Below, piece after piece: positions 17,102 through 27,503 of a DNA stretch of 64,000 nt (within the stretch, counting starts at the first letter, position 1; each line of letters starts with the position of its first letter). The translations under genes were made by a program, and so were the position numbers. The notes under the pieces are model-generated. The model searched no databases and had not been told where the DNA came from. It worked only from the letters and a program-made list of their open reading frames with translations. This stretch comes from Ruminococcus sp. GTDB taxonomy: Bacteria; Bacillota; Clostridia; Oscillospirales; Ruminococcaceae. The stretch spans positions 1 through 64,000 of the forward strand of contig NZ_JAEFAJ010000014.1 in the NCBI RefSeq assembly GCF_016287535.1, read 5' to 3'.

Positions 17102-19648
17102 ATGATGTTAAAGAAACTCGCAGCTGCAGTTATAGCAGCATCGACAGCAATTGTTCCTTTTTCTGCAGGTGATGTGAATGTACTTACACCGATGGGCGTT
17201 TATGCGGAAGAAGCAGGGAACGCGGCTTCTGCTCCAGGCTGGATACCTGATGATTTTGAATCTGCGCTTGAATTCCGCAACACCTATGGAGCTACGCATA
17301 TCGAGGACGGTTTGATCTGTATAGTCCTTGTCAATGAGGATGCGTTTCCCTCTGACTCGGATATGCTTCGCTATCAGATCGTAACGACGGAAAATGTCAT
17401 GGAAACACTCAGTCATAAGGTATATACCGCAGATGATACAAAGTCAAAGATCGAGGTCTATGTATACAAACCTGTAGTGCAGGGAGATATTGAAGTTGCA
17501 GTTGTTGACACCTGGTTGAAATCATATTCGCTTGATCTGGGATATAATCATGCGTCGGCGTATTATACTTTCACTGCCGACAAGAGCCTAAGTGTCACCG
17601 AAACTGATATCTGCAGCTGGCTGCCTGACTGTGAAAAGGAATACTGGGATTATGCAGACAAAAACTCCCATTTATCCGTAAAGGACAATTATGTCGTTTT
17701 CTGTCTCTCTCATGGCGCAGGCACGGGTTATGAATGGACTTTGAAAGATGAGGGAAATAAGTGCTTTGAGCTTAAAACAGTAAGTGATTGCAGCTCTGTA
17801 TCTGCTTTTCCTATTGATGGAGGACAGGTCAATACGATCTTCGCATATAAGGCAGTCAAGGACGGCTATGATAATATATCATACGATTTCGGAGCAGTTT
17901 ATGCCAGTGATGAAGAGGGCAAAAAAACTCTTACTGCCGACTGTGCGATTATAAACGATGCGCAGACGGTACTTCTTTCGGGAGATATGAGAGTTACTCT
18001 TGTTGACTATGACACGGGAGAGCTCCTTACGATCGCAGACGGCGCAATGCCGGCAATATGGACAGATATACGCCAGGTCACTCCGGAAGGCGAGATCAAC
18101 TGCAATATGCAGCCCTCAGGATTCAGGAGCAATCCTGCCATAGTAGGTTTAGGCAGCTTCTTTGACAGCTATGATTTCTCATTCGGCTTAGGTTCTGATG
18201 GCCTTCCTGTGGGATATTGCCTTCCTGAGACTGAAGAAAAAACAGCGGGTTATTACAACGGAACTATCGTCCCCGATGATCATATGACCATAAAAAAATA
18301 TGATAACGACACTGCTGATGTTGTGTTCAGACTAAAAAAGAGCAACGCCAGCAGTAAGAGATCAACAATAATCACTTTTTATGACACAGATACAGGAGAG
18401 CTGATAGATATTCCCAGTGAAAAATCCCATATCTGTAAATACACAACGCAAGAGCCGTACACAAGTGAGACATTTGATATTACCTCCAACCCCTGCAAAA
18501 TCGATTCGGATCAGGTATATGAGCCGTCATACAGCTATTATTTTATGCCTGAAACAAGATCAGGCTGGTATAATTACCTTCAGTTTGAGACAACATCTGA
18601 AAATTCTGACTGTATCGAGCTTGTTTGCAGAATGAAATGGAATCCGAGCGGTGACTTTAACGGGGATAATAATTTCAGTATCTCAGATGTTATTCTTCTG
18701 CAAAAATGGCTGCTTGGCTCAACCTGCACGGAAACTGCCGATTTTAAAGCCGCAGATTTCTGCCGCGACAACGTGATAGATGTATTTGATCTTGTACTTA
18801 TGAGGCGTGAGCTTATAAACCAAGGCTGCTTATATGTTGAACCGGATGTAAAAGTCGGATATGCACCTTTAACTGTTCTGGAAGATGACCTGAAACTGTA
18901 TATTGGTCCCGATGAAAGCTACGGATACTATGAATATATAAGTATCCCCAAGGGAACGGAGCTAAACGAAAAAGGCTATCAGAATGATAATGACAAATGG
19001 ATATTTGTATTTTACCAATGCCGTTATGGTTGGATCAAAACGGTCAAAAAGGATAATATTACGCCCACGATCAGGTATGAGGTAGTCTGCGATAAGCCCG
19101 TGATCTACCTCTATCCCGAAGAAGAGACCGATGTCCGTGTGGAGCTTGAACTGACGGAAGCAGACCTCTCCACAACATATCCAAAGTATAATAACGGCTG
19201 GGACGTTGTAGCGTCGCCTGACGGTTCTCTTCTCAACAAGGCTGACGGTACACATCATAAGTACCTGTTCTGGGACGCAGTAAACTGCCGTACCAGATTT
19301 GATTTCTCGAAGGGATTCTGTGTAGCGGGAAGCGATACCGAGAGCTTCCTTAAAGAAAAGCTCACATATATGGGACTTACCGAGGAAGAGATGAACGAGT
19401 TTATCGTATACTGGCTGCCTAAGATGGAGCATAATGCGTATAATCTCATTTCTTTCCAAGGCGATATCTATACTGATTCAGCCAGGTTGAACATTACTCC
19501 GGAACCTGACAGCCTCCTCCGCGTCTTTATGACGTATGTTCCCCTTGAAGACGCAGTTGATATCCAGACGCAGCAGCTTGTGCCATTTGAAAGAAATGGC
19601 TTTACGGTTGTTGAATGGGGCGGCAGTGAGCTCGAAGGCGGGCAGTGA
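17102..19648 (+). CDS. Secreted dockerin protein with WxPxDF module and KPVIYLYP domain
   Basis: I choose ATG 17102 (or 17105), just before the signal peptide (LKKLAAAVIAAS) and behind AGGTGA; the frame is open back to 17051. Of 848 residues, about 40-290 form the WIPDDFESALEFRNTYGA ... CSWLPDCEKEY module also found in the gene at 52784. Residues about 300-500 have no clear assignment. A dockerin lies at about 516-573 (GDFNGDNNFSISDVILLQKW, then AADFCRDNVIDVFDLVLMRR), followed by an SH3-like domain at 586-656 (GTELNEKGY ... WIFVFYQCRYGWI). The C-terminal domain opens with KPVIYLYPEEETDVRV (665-848), a signature seen in secreted bacterial proteins of unknown function. It is probably a cellulosome-attached protein; no catalytic residues are evident. 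Confidence 0.8.
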   Translation: MMLKKLAAAVIAASTAIVPFSAGDVNVLTPMGVYAEEAGNAASAPGWIPDDFESALEFRNTYGATHIEDGLICIVLVNEDAFPSDSDMLRYQIVTTENVMETLSHKVYTADDTKSKIEVYVYKPVVQGDIEVAVVDTWLKSYSLDLGYNHASAYYTFTADKSLSVTETDICSWLPDCEKEYWDYADKNSHLSVKDNYVVFCLSHGAGTGYEWTLKDEGNKCFELKTVSDCSSVSAFPIDGGQVNTIFAYKAVKDGYDNISYDFGAVYASDEEGKKTLTADCAIINDAQTVLLSGDMRVTLVDYDTGELLTIADGAMPAIWTDIRQVTPEGEINCNMQPSGFRSNPAIVGLGSFFDSYDFSFGLGSDGLPVGYCLPETEEKTAGYYNGTIVPDDHMTIKKYDNDTADVVFRLKKSNASSKRSTIITFYDTDTGELIDIPSEKSHICKYTTQEPYTSETFDITSNPCKIDSDQVYEPSYSYYFMPETRSGWYNYLQFETTSENSDCIELVCRMKWNPSGDFNGDNNFSISDVILLQKWLLGSTCTETADFKAADFCRDNVIDVFDLVLMRRELINQGCLYVEPDVKVGYAPLTVLEDDLKLYIGPDESYGYYEYISIPKGTELNEKGYQNDNDKWIFVFYQCRYGWIKTVKKDNITPTIRYEVVCDKPVIYLYPEEETDVRVELELTEADLSTTYPKYNNGWDVVASPDGSLLNKADGTHHKYLFWDAVNCRTRFDFSKGFCVAGSDTESFLKEKLTYMGLTEEEMNEFIVYWLPKMEHNAYNLISFQGDIYTDSARLNITPEPDSLLRVFMTYVPLEDAVDIQTQQLVPFERNGFTVVEWGGSELEGGQ

Positions 19649-19666
19649 AAAAACTATTCAGCTTCA

Positions 19667-19701
19667 AAAGCAACCTGTACAGATAGTGCAGGTTGCTTTT
19701 T
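19667..19701 (+). terminator. Rho-independent terminator
   Basis: AAAAGCAACCTG (19667-19678) pairs with CAGGTTGCTTTT (19690-19701), followed by TGATTT. Confidence 0.85.
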
Positions 19702-19721
19702 GATTTGAAGCAAAAAACGCC

Positions 19722-19750
19722 TTGACATTCCCGGTGATATATGCTAAAAT
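19722..19750 (+). promoter_or_regulatory. Sigma-A type promoter
   Basis: TTGACA (19722-19727), a 17-base spacer and TAAAAT (19745-19750), ahead of the DUF285 gene at 19858. Confidence 0.75.
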
Positions 19751-19857
19751 TAATCGTTTGCAAAATACAGCTTCTGTATACGGACATTTCGGACGCAACA
19801 TTACTGGTACAAGCTGAAATTGCATTTGTAAATTAATAATAATTAGGAGATGTTCTG

Positions 19858-21606
19858 ATGAAAAACAAGCATATTGGGAAAGCATTAGCCGCTGTAATGG
19901 CATTTGCCCTTATTGGCGGAGCATTACCCACAGGCAATACTTCTTTATTCGGAAGTCCGAGCGTTGCCAAGGCTGAAACAAGCAAGGAAATTGTTGATTC
20001 TGATCATGATGATGATCCTGATCACCTCAACTATGACCCTGCAAGTTTCAGCGAAAAGACAGGCGTTCTTCTGCTCAACGGAAGAGTCAACAAAAATGAT
20101 GTACGTCAGTATTTTGACAATGAAAAATTAACGAAAGTGTCCTGTGCAAAGGGGACTATTTTCCCTGCTGATTGCTCAAATATGTTCTATCATTGCGATT
20201 TTGATGAAATTGACTTAACAAATGCTGATACATCAAATGTCAATGACATGAGTTATATGTTTTGTAATTGTGATAATCTTGAATCGCTTGATCTAAGTAT
20301 GCTAAATACTTCAAATGTTAAAACCATGAGATGTATGTTTATGGGAAACAAACTGACTTCAGTCAATTTAAAGAACATTGACACTTCCAGTGTTACAAAT
20401 ATGTATGGTATGTTCTGGGATTGTAAAAACCTCACTTCACTTGACCTGAGTTGTTTTGATACGTCAAATGTTGAAACTATGATATGGATGTTCTGCGATT
20501 GTAAAGCATTGGAATCCATTGATATCAGCAGCTTTGATACATCAAAGGTTGAAGATATGACACAAATGTTTGCAAATTGTTATAGCCTTACCTCTCTTGA
20601 TGTAAGAAGCTTTGATACATCAAATGTAAAGTTGATGCCGTCTATGTTTTCAAACTGCACAAGTCTTGAATCAATTGATGTCAGCAATTTTGATACGACA
20701 AAAGCAAGGTATAATTGTGACGGCACATTCTTTGACTGCCCGGCTCTTATTCCAAATATGGTTTTTAATTTCGGAGCAAATATTACACTTGATGGAAGCC
20801 TCGGAGTAAACTTCTATATAGATCAGCCTGAATATTATTCTCAATACTATAGCGGAGATTTAGGTAAGCTCTCAAAAAATCTTGCAAAGGTCGTTTTGAG
20901 CGGTCCCAACGGTGATATCGTTATCACTGATTTTGAAAAGTATGATACAAATACCCAAACAATGAAATTAACATATCCTGTTAATGCAACACAGGCAAAT
21001 GAGAAAATAACTCTGAAAGCTTATGATAAAGACGGTAATCGTCTCGTAGTATGCGACCAAGGATATGGACTTTGCAGCCATTCTCAGCTCGAATGCTCTG
21101 TACAGAGCTATATCAACAGTCTTAAGGAGAGTAGTTCATATAAAAACGACACAAAGCTTCAGTTGCTTGTAGACGCTTTGGAGAATTACTGCAAGGCCGC
21201 TGACAGATACTTCAACGGCACCTCAAACGACGTCAAGAAATACACAGATGAATATGCAGACCTCTTTGACCAGTATGCCACGAAACTTCCTGACGATGTA
21301 AAGCTTTCTCTTGTGCTCAATTCCGAAACAGCTTTAAGGATATATACTGACAGCAATGATGTGTTTATCGGCAGCACAAAAGCTGAAGCAAAGTACAAAA
21401 ATGGCGAGAAGTATTATGAGATATCGAATATTCCCGCACATCTTCTCAGCACTGCGTATAAGGTAACTATTGACGGACAGAAATATGAATGCAGCGCTTT
21501 GTCCTATGCATACCGCGCAATAAAGAACAATGCCAGCGGCAATCTCAAGGACGTAGTACTTGCGCTCTATTTCTATTCGCTCGCTGCTGACGCATATATT
21601 GCATGA
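19858..21606 (+). CDS. DUF285 surface protein with C-terminal LGVNFY module
   Basis: AGGAGATG precedes ATG 19858. The 582-residue product has a signal peptide and a header like those of the giant DUF285 protein at 12890 (AKGTIFPADCSNMFY). About eight DUF285 repeats (DLSxFDTSNVxxMxxMFxxC) span residues 110-295. Residues about 305-582 form the module shared with the CotH protein at 612: LDGSLGVNFYIDQ, CSVQSYINSL, SNIPAHLLSTAYKV and CSALSYAYRAI. It is probably an adhesin or scaffold-like surface protein. There is no dockerin and no sortase signal. Confidence 0.82.
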   Translation: MKNKHIGKALAAVMAFALIGGALPTGNTSLFGSPSVAKAETSKEIVDSDHDDDPDHLNYDPASFSEKTGVLLLNGRVNKNDVRQYFDNEKLTKVSCAKGTIFPADCSNMFYHCDFDEIDLTNADTSNVNDMSYMFCNCDNLESLDLSMLNTSNVKTMRCMFMGNKLTSVNLKNIDTSSVTNMYGMFWDCKNLTSLDLSCFDTSNVETMIWMFCDCKALESIDISSFDTSKVEDMTQMFANCYSLTSLDVRSFDTSNVKLMPSMFSNCTSLESIDVSNFDTTKARYNCDGTFFDCPALIPNMVFNFGANITLDGSLGVNFYIDQPEYYSQYYSGDLGKLSKNLAKVVLSGPNGDIVITDFEKYDTNTQTMKLTYPVNATQANEKITLKAYDKDGNRLVVCDQGYGLCSHSQLECSVQSYINSLKESSSYKNDTKLQLLVDALENYCKAADRYFNGTSNDVKKYTDEYADLFDQYATKLPDDVKLSLVLNSETALRIYTDSNDVFIGSTKAEAKYKNGEKYYEISNIPAHLLSTAYKVTIDGQKYECSALSYAYRAIKNNASGNLKDVVLALYFYSLAADAYIA

Positions 21607-21629
21607 TAAAAAAATATTATCGTTATTAC

Positions 21630-21656
21630 GGAGACCTTCGGGTCTCCTTTTTTTTG
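21630..21656 (+). terminator. Rho-independent terminator
   Basis: GGAGACC-TTCG-GGTCTCC followed by TTTTTTTTG: a UUCG-type tetraloop hairpin with a long T-run. Confidence 0.95.
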
Positions 21657-21691
21657 TTTGTTTCTGAAAATAAACTTTTGAATTAAAAATA

Positions 21692-21720
21692 TTGACATAT
21701 ATAAAATTATATGTTAAAAT
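21692..21720 (+). promoter_or_regulatory. Sigma-A type promoter
   Basis: TTGACA (21692-21697), a 17-base spacer and TAAAAT (21715-21720). Leader to the TTG start is about 30 bases. Confidence 0.8.
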
Positions 21721-21752
21721 ATAATTAATATATAATAATGGAGGTGCATAAT

Positions 21753-24326
21753 TTGAAAATATCAAAGCGCAACAAAAAAGCACTGTCAGTATGCGTTAGT
21801 ATACTTCTTACTGTCAATATATGTTCGACTTTAAGCTACAGTGCTGCAGATCACGATGTTAACGCTGAAAAAAGTCCGTCCGACATGATCTCAGGTGCGA
21901 TTTCGTACATTGGTACCAGGGTGAATGAAGACAAGAGCATCGGCGATAACAGACTGGTCAATGATACGGCATATGCAATTGCCGCGCTGAGAACTGCAGG
22001 AGGAAAGGACTATGAGGACAGTGTTAAATGGCTTGCCGGTCAGGCTGACAGCGAAAACACGGACGTATCTGCAAGGATAGCATCTGCACTCGGAAGTCCC
22101 GACTATCTTGACAAAATGCAGACCAAACAGAACGGAGACTATGGATTTGGTCTTTATCCTGGTTATTCCAGCGATGTGATCGACTCGGTCCTTGTACTTG
22201 ATGCCATAAATGAGACCGGTTACAGCGGTGAAGCTGTATCAGGCTCTGATCTGGCAGCATATCTGTCTCAGGCAGTGAATGATGACGGCGGCTTTGCTTA
22301 TGCAGAATATAACAGGAGCGATCCTCTGCTCACAGCTGTTGCGGTATACGATATAGGCGTATTCTTTGCAAACCACAACTTTAATATGTCGCCATTCGCC
22401 AAGTCGGTGACATACGTGGCTGAAAATATCACCGACAGCTACGAGGACGCTAACATACAAAAGACCATATGCAAACATCTTGCACTCAAGGCGGCTGGAA
22501 AGGAAAACGATCTCACAGAAGTTGTCAGCGGACTCAGGGCAGCACAAAAGGCTGACGGAAGTTTTGCCGGGGATATCACTGCAACATACTGGGCAGTAAA
22601 GCTCCTTGCAGGTGAGAGTTCACAGCCGTCTCAGAGTACCGCGACTACAACATCTCCGACTACAACAACGCCAATTACCTCAACTACAACAACTACATCA
22701 GGCAGTACAACATCATCAAAGACGTCTGTGACGGTCACGACCGTTACTACTCCGGATATCTCTTCGACTACGACGACATACACGGGCAATAAGATCCTGC
22801 TCAAATGGGACGATCTGAGTGTTGAGGGAGCTGATATCAGATATCAGGTATTCAGACGTGTGAACGGCAGCGAGTGGGAGTCATACTCTGCATGGGACGG
22901 CAAGGAGAAAATAGATGTACTCAACGTATATCCCACAGAGCCATACCTTGCAGAATGGATGACCGAACCGCTGGAGGGTGAGGATACTCCCGCAGGAAAA
23001 GACCTTATGAGTATAGCCTCGGTGAATTTCTCAGACTTCAATTCCGATCCTGAGAAATATATGTACGATGAGGACGGCAGCTGGAAATACGACGTTGTCT
23101 TCTTTGGCGCTGCCGACTGTAACAGCGGATATGACCTCAGCGAAGAATCTTATGCTGTTACCCGCAAGTTTGCAGATACCGGAAGAGGAGTGCTGCTTGG
23201 ACATGATACTGTCTGCGGTTCACTTCAGTCAAGTTGCTATCGTCCGTTTTTCAACCAGTTTGCAGATGATCTTGGACTTATCGTCAAATTCGATGAACTT
23301 GACAATGGTATGTCAGATACAGCAACTGTAGTAAAAAAAGGCCTGATTACTGAGTATCCGTGGATGTTAAGAGGTGAGCTGAATGTACCTGAATGGCATA
23401 CATCAAATCAGTACTGCAATAAGGGTACGGAATGGATGATATGGAACGGCGAAAGGCTGACTGATGAAGAGACAGGAGCAAAGGCGGCATTCTATCTTGC
23501 TACAAAGAACAATTTTGGAATAATACAGACAGGCAACAGTGACGGATGTACTACCGACGATGAAAAAAAGGTACTTGCAAATACTCTGTTCTATCTGTAT
23601 CAGAATACAAGCAATACAAGCACAGCAGACAATGCGTTCTTTGATACTGATGCTCCGGCAAATATACATCTGCTTGACGCGTCGGTATCCGAAGGCATAA
23701 TGAAGCTTCATGTACAGGCTGAGGATAAGCCTACGGTATATGAGTATTACGCAAAGGCAAAATTAGGAAGCAACAGCATTAAAACCAATGTTCAGAAGCA
23801 TGAAGCGCTGAGCGGCATGGCAGGCTTTGCAGGCATTATCACCGACAGTGATAAGAGCGCGATGGAGCTTATCGTATCCGAAGAGGACGGCAAAACCGTA
23901 AAAGACATGGTCGAAGCCGACGAAAAGGGAAATGCTGATCTTACCATAGCTCTGAAAGACGGCACAGGTCCGCAGTTCCTCCATATATTTGCAGTTGATA
24001 AGTCAGGCAATATCAGCGAACTGACAGCTCCTTTATCCGACGGCTCAGAAGAAAAGATAAAACTTGGAGACGTTAACTTTGACGGACAGGTAAATGCAGT
24101 AGACGCAAGTATGATACTTGCCGAGTATGCAAGAATATCCACGGAGCAGACTCCTGAATTCAGTGATAAGCAGTTCATTGCGGGAGACGTTGACGAGAAC
24201 GGCGTTATAGACGCGGTAGACGCTTCAAAGGTGCTCGCATACTATGCGTATGCGTCAACAGGCGGAGAGCTTGACGATATGAGAGACTGGATGGCACTTA
24301 CAGCCAGGTCTGACGGGAATAAATGA
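21753..24326 (+). CDS. Secreted alpha/alpha-toroid protein with dockerin
   Basis: The likely start is TTG 21753, 6 bases after GGAGGTG; the in-frame ATG 21738 overlaps that ribosome binding site. Of 857 residues, the first 30 are a signal peptide. Residues 40-285 contain repeats typical of prenyltransferase/terpene-cyclase-like toroids (NDTAYAIAALRTAGG, DVIDSVLVLDAI, NDDGGFAYAEYNRSDPLLTA). A Thr-rich linker covers 290-346, and 383-612 resembles the DUF5057 type of secreted domain (DVLNVYP, KYDVVFFGAADCNSGYDL, GRGVLLGHDTVCG). A dockerin ends the protein (771-838; GDVNFDGQVNAVDASMILAE and GDVDENGVIDAVDASKVLAY). The toroid's catalytic role is unknown; comparable extracellular toroids also act in binding. 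A transglutaminase-like lipoprotein gene follows 37 bases later. Confidence 0.78.
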   Translation: MKISKRNKKALSVCVSILLTVNICSTLSYSAADHDVNAEKSPSDMISGAISYIGTRVNEDKSIGDNRLVNDTAYAIAALRTAGGKDYEDSVKWLAGQADSENTDVSARIASALGSPDYLDKMQTKQNGDYGFGLYPGYSSDVIDSVLVLDAINETGYSGEAVSGSDLAAYLSQAVNDDGGFAYAEYNRSDPLLTAVAVYDIGVFFANHNFNMSPFAKSVTYVAENITDSYEDANIQKTICKHLALKAAGKENDLTEVVSGLRAAQKADGSFAGDITATYWAVKLLAGESSQPSQSTATTTSPTTTTPITSTTTTTSGSTTSSKTSVTVTTVTTPDISSTTTTYTGNKILLKWDDLSVEGADIRYQVFRRVNGSEWESYSAWDGKEKIDVLNVYPTEPYLAEWMTEPLEGEDTPAGKDLMSIASVNFSDFNSDPEKYMYDEDGSWKYDVVFFGAADCNSGYDLSEESYAVTRKFADTGRGVLLGHDTVCGSLQSSCYRPFFNQFADDLGLIVKFDELDNGMSDTATVVKKGLITEYPWMLRGELNVPEWHTSNQYCNKGTEWMIWNGERLTDEETGAKAAFYLATKNNFGIIQTGNSDGCTTDDEKKVLANTLFYLYQNTSNTSTADNAFFDTDAPANIHLLDASVSEGIMKLHVQAEDKPTVYEYYAKAKLGSNSIKTNVQKHEALSGMAGFAGIITDSDKSAMELIVSEEDGKTVKDMVEADEKGNADLTIALKDGTGPQFLHIFAVDKSGNISELTAPLSDGSEEKIKLGDVNFDGQVNAVDASMILAEYARISTEQTPEFSDKQFIAGDVDENGVIDAVDASKVLAYYAYASTGGELDDMRDWMALTARSDGNK

Positions 24327-24363
24327 CAGTATCTGTCACATTCAGTAAACAGGAGGAAATGCA

Positions 24364-27216
24364 ATGCATAACAAGCAATTTTTGAAAGCAACCGCTTTTG
24401 TTCTTGCAGCAGTGCTGATGTGTACTTCATGCAGCACAGCTGCGCAGAAAACGAAAAAAGACATTGCTGATGATAAATTAAGCAAAAGCCGCCATATCGC
24501 TGCCGAGGTAGTTTCTGAGGAGGAACGCTGGTCCCTCGAAGAACAGCTTGCATATGCCAGCAAAGGCAATGATGACACACAGCTGATAATGATATGCAAC
24601 AGGCTTATCGATGAGCTTGATGAAGCAAAGAAGAGCATTGATGAAGATGCGGCAGAGATAAATCAGTGGGCAAGCGGTGAGATACTCCAGCGTCAGAAGG
24701 CTTATGAAGCCATGATGAACGCTAAGTATGAGGAGACCTTACAGGCTGTCAGCAACTTAAAAAACGGTATAAACGCAGAAGAGAACATCAGGATAATTTC
24801 CGATAACCTTTCACCGGAAGAAGACCTGCACTGCACATATGCGGCTGCAAATTCACCTTTCTGGGCTGCTGCGGCTGAAATGACCGAAGATTACAAAGTA
24901 AAAGAAGCCAAAATGGTCATATCCGATCCGACTGAAGAGGATCTCAGCTTTGAAAAGGATATGATAAGTGCTGAGGCAGCTAAAAATGCCGCCGACGCGA
25001 TAGGTGATATCGATGACATCTACTATTTTGTAAAGAACTGTATCAGAAATGAAATGTATACAGGTTCAAAGAAAGGACCTTTGCACACTCTGAACCAGAT
25101 GGGCGGAAACGACACAGATCAGGCGTCACTGCTTATTTCTCTGCTCAGAGCAAAGCAGGTACCTGCAAGATTTGTCCGCGGAACTGTCAGGATAACTCTT
25201 CAGCAGGGACTTGAACTTACAGGCGCTTCTGATCCCGATACTGCTTTAAGTATAATTGCGGCAAGCTACAGAAAGCCTGTGGCTATTACGAAGGATGACA
25301 AGATAACAGCCTACAGGTTTGAACATACATGGGTCGAGGCGTATGTGCCGTATACAGATTACCGCGGCGCAGGAAACAAATCTGGTGAAAGCGTATGGAT
25401 ACAGCTTGATCCGAGCTTCAAGAAGCTTGTGCAGACTGATGCCGAGATAGAACCTTCCTATACAGAAGATCAGCTTGCCTGTTTTGCTGAAATGCAGGAG
25501 ATAGCAAAGAATTCATCAGGAAAATATACATTGGCGCATGATCCGTCTGACAAGATCAATATAAAATACTATGATATTGCCGCCAAAAATGAAATATACC
25601 TTCCTTCTTCACTGCCTTATAAGGTCGAATCAGTCAGCGAACAGTACAACTTCATAAAAGGCGCAGACAAGCAGACGATCTCCATAAGCATTGATGAAGA
25701 AAAGCTCTTTGAAACACCTGTTGCAGAGCTTTATGGACAGTTTATCAATATCACCTACGAACCTGCAAGTGAATCCGACAAGGCGACTATGGAGAAATAC
25801 GAAAAGATAACAGATGTTCCAACTCATCTTGTTAAAGTAGTTCCTGTAGTAACAGTAGGAAGCCAGAAGTTCAGAGCAAAACACAGCTGCAACCTTGGTA
25901 CTGTACAGAATATGAAAACAGTTGTCAATGATGATACGAGCGCCGCTATCGGAGCAACTGTTCTGAATGATGTTATCCTCAGCGGTTCGGTATATGCTGT
26001 AAATGTTGATCTTAACACTATTTCATACAATGAATCAAAATATGCCGAAGAGCAGATGAAATCAGCAGCTGAAAAATTTGGGACGGAAGATGTTTATTCA
26101 GCAGATGTCCTCGGACAGCTTGTGGGCTTTGCGGGAAAGTATTTCTTTACGCGCTGTGACGCACAGGATCGTCTCTACGCTGATATGGAAAACATTTATT
26201 ATTCCCGTCATCTTGGAGTCGCTATAACCGGCTATCAGTTCCATACAAGGTCTGTAATGGGAACAACGGATTACCTTGACTGCGGTAATTTCTACACAGA
26301 TCTGTCGTATAACAGATCCACAGCTGTCAGCCTTGACGGCGATCCACAGAAAGCAAGGGAATACTTCCTTGAGACAGGAATGATCGAATCTGCGCTGGAA
26401 GCGGAAGTATGGTCAGATATTTTAGGCGAGGACAAGCCCTGCGTTTCGACTATGCATATATTTGACGCCGCTCTTGAAAAGGGTATAGAGCCTGTTTATA
26501 TAACCGGCAATAACGTGGATGAAGTTCTTTCTGAATGCAGTATTGACAGTTACATAAAGGATGATGTAAGGGAATGCGCGAAAGGTGGTATGCTGGTCGT
26601 ACTTATTCCGGAGATACTTAAAATAGGCGACTGGGAAGGAACAGGCTACATATCAATGGATCCTGAAACAGCCTATGCGTATTATATGATATCTGACGGA
26701 ACAGCAGGCGGTGCGTCACCTGACGTTGATCCTTCCGTACTGACTTCCGATGACCTGATGGCAATGAATGTCCGTCTTTCCTACATCAGCAGAACACTTG
26801 CGGTCACGAGTATGGCTCTGGCAGGAAGCAAGATAGTTGCAGCTGCCGAGGAGGGTAACATCGCAGATCTCAGATCAGGTTTCAATTCGCTGATCGGAGG
26901 AGCTGTCGATTATGGCTGTGCAGTTAAAATGGAACTGACAGCTTGCGACCGGCTCCTTGATTATGCTGATGGAACACTCAATGACAAACAGCTGGAAGCT
27001 AAACTCAAAAAAGATGCTGTACAAAACATAAAGGTAGTTTTAAAACAGATAATCTATCTGGCTGAACAGGCGGAGCTTGTAAATCTGAATCCGATAATTT
27101 CCACAATACTGGCTTTGGATACATTGCATGACAGCACGCATGAAATGATAGAAAATGGATTTAATGCTGCAGATATATGGTATGTATTTGATAGTATAAA
27201 CAAGATCGTACCATAA
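24364..27216 (+). CDS. Lipoprotein with Cys-less transglutaminase-like domain
   Basis: AGGAGG lies 7 bases before ATG 24364. The 950-residue product has an N-terminal hydrophobic segment ending MCTSCS, a probable lipobox with Cys at about residue 24. A helical region (60-210) follows, then a transglutaminase-like core at about 212-356: GGNDTDQASLLISLLRAK, VPARFVRGTV, then FEHTWVEAYVPY and VWIQLDPSF. The His and Asp of the usual Cys-His-Asp triad are visible, but the position where Cys normally sits reads Asp-Thr. The rest (400-950) is unassigned and ends in a helical tail. It may be a binding or inactive member of the family. It probably forms one transcription unit with the toroid/dockerin gene. 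Confidence 0.7.
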   Translation: MHNKQFLKATAFVLAAVLMCTSCSTAAQKTKKDIADDKLSKSRHIAAEVVSEEERWSLEEQLAYASKGNDDTQLIMICNRLIDELDEAKKSIDEDAAEINQWASGEILQRQKAYEAMMNAKYEETLQAVSNLKNGINAEENIRIISDNLSPEEDLHCTYAAANSPFWAAAAEMTEDYKVKEAKMVISDPTEEDLSFEKDMISAEAAKNAADAIGDIDDIYYFVKNCIRNEMYTGSKKGPLHTLNQMGGNDTDQASLLISLLRAKQVPARFVRGTVRITLQQGLELTGASDPDTALSIIAASYRKPVAITKDDKITAYRFEHTWVEAYVPYTDYRGAGNKSGESVWIQLDPSFKKLVQTDAEIEPSYTEDQLACFAEMQEIAKNSSGKYTLAHDPSDKINIKYYDIAAKNEIYLPSSLPYKVESVSEQYNFIKGADKQTISISIDEEKLFETPVAELYGQFINITYEPASESDKATMEKYEKITDVPTHLVKVVPVVTVGSQKFRAKHSCNLGTVQNMKTVVNDDTSAAIGATVLNDVILSGSVYAVNVDLNTISYNESKYAEEQMKSAAEKFGTEDVYSADVLGQLVGFAGKYFFTRCDAQDRLYADMENIYYSRHLGVAITGYQFHTRSVMGTTDYLDCGNFYTDLSYNRSTAVSLDGDPQKAREYFLETGMIESALEAEVWSDILGEDKPCVSTMHIFDAALEKGIEPVYITGNNVDEVLSECSIDSYIKDDVRECAKGGMLVVLIPEILKIGDWEGTGYISMDPETAYAYYMISDGTAGGASPDVDPSVLTSDDLMAMNVRLSYISRTLAVTSMALAGSKIVAAAEEGNIADLRSGFNSLIGGAVDYGCAVKMELTACDRLLDYADGTLNDKQLEAKLKKDAVQNIKVVLKQIIYLAEQAELVNLNPIISTILALDTLHDSTHEMIENGFNAADIWYVFDSINKIVP

Positions 27217-27262
27217 CATATACAACTCTTGTAAACGTAAAACAGTACAGTGAGAGAATATG

Positions 27263-27294
27263 ATAAGACCGATTGTGAAAGCAGTCGGTCTTAT
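27263..27294. terminator. Hairpin after the lipoprotein gene
   Basis: ATAAGACCGA (27263-27272) pairs with TCGGTCTTAT (27285-27294). Stem quality is good but no T-run follows, so termination is only probable. Confidence 0.5.
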
Positions 27295-27503
27295 CTGCGT
27301 ATTATCACATGAATGAGAAGCTTTATTTAATATAATTAAATTTTGATAATATCACTCTTCTGCATTGACAAATCTTTGAAATTAAGGTATTATTGTCAGG
27401 TAAGGCCATATTATCTGCATTAAAAAACGGTTTTATGATGATCTTGGCATTGAATATTCTGACGGGATTTGCTATCCTGTCGTTCAGGAGGTAAGTTGTA
27501 AAA

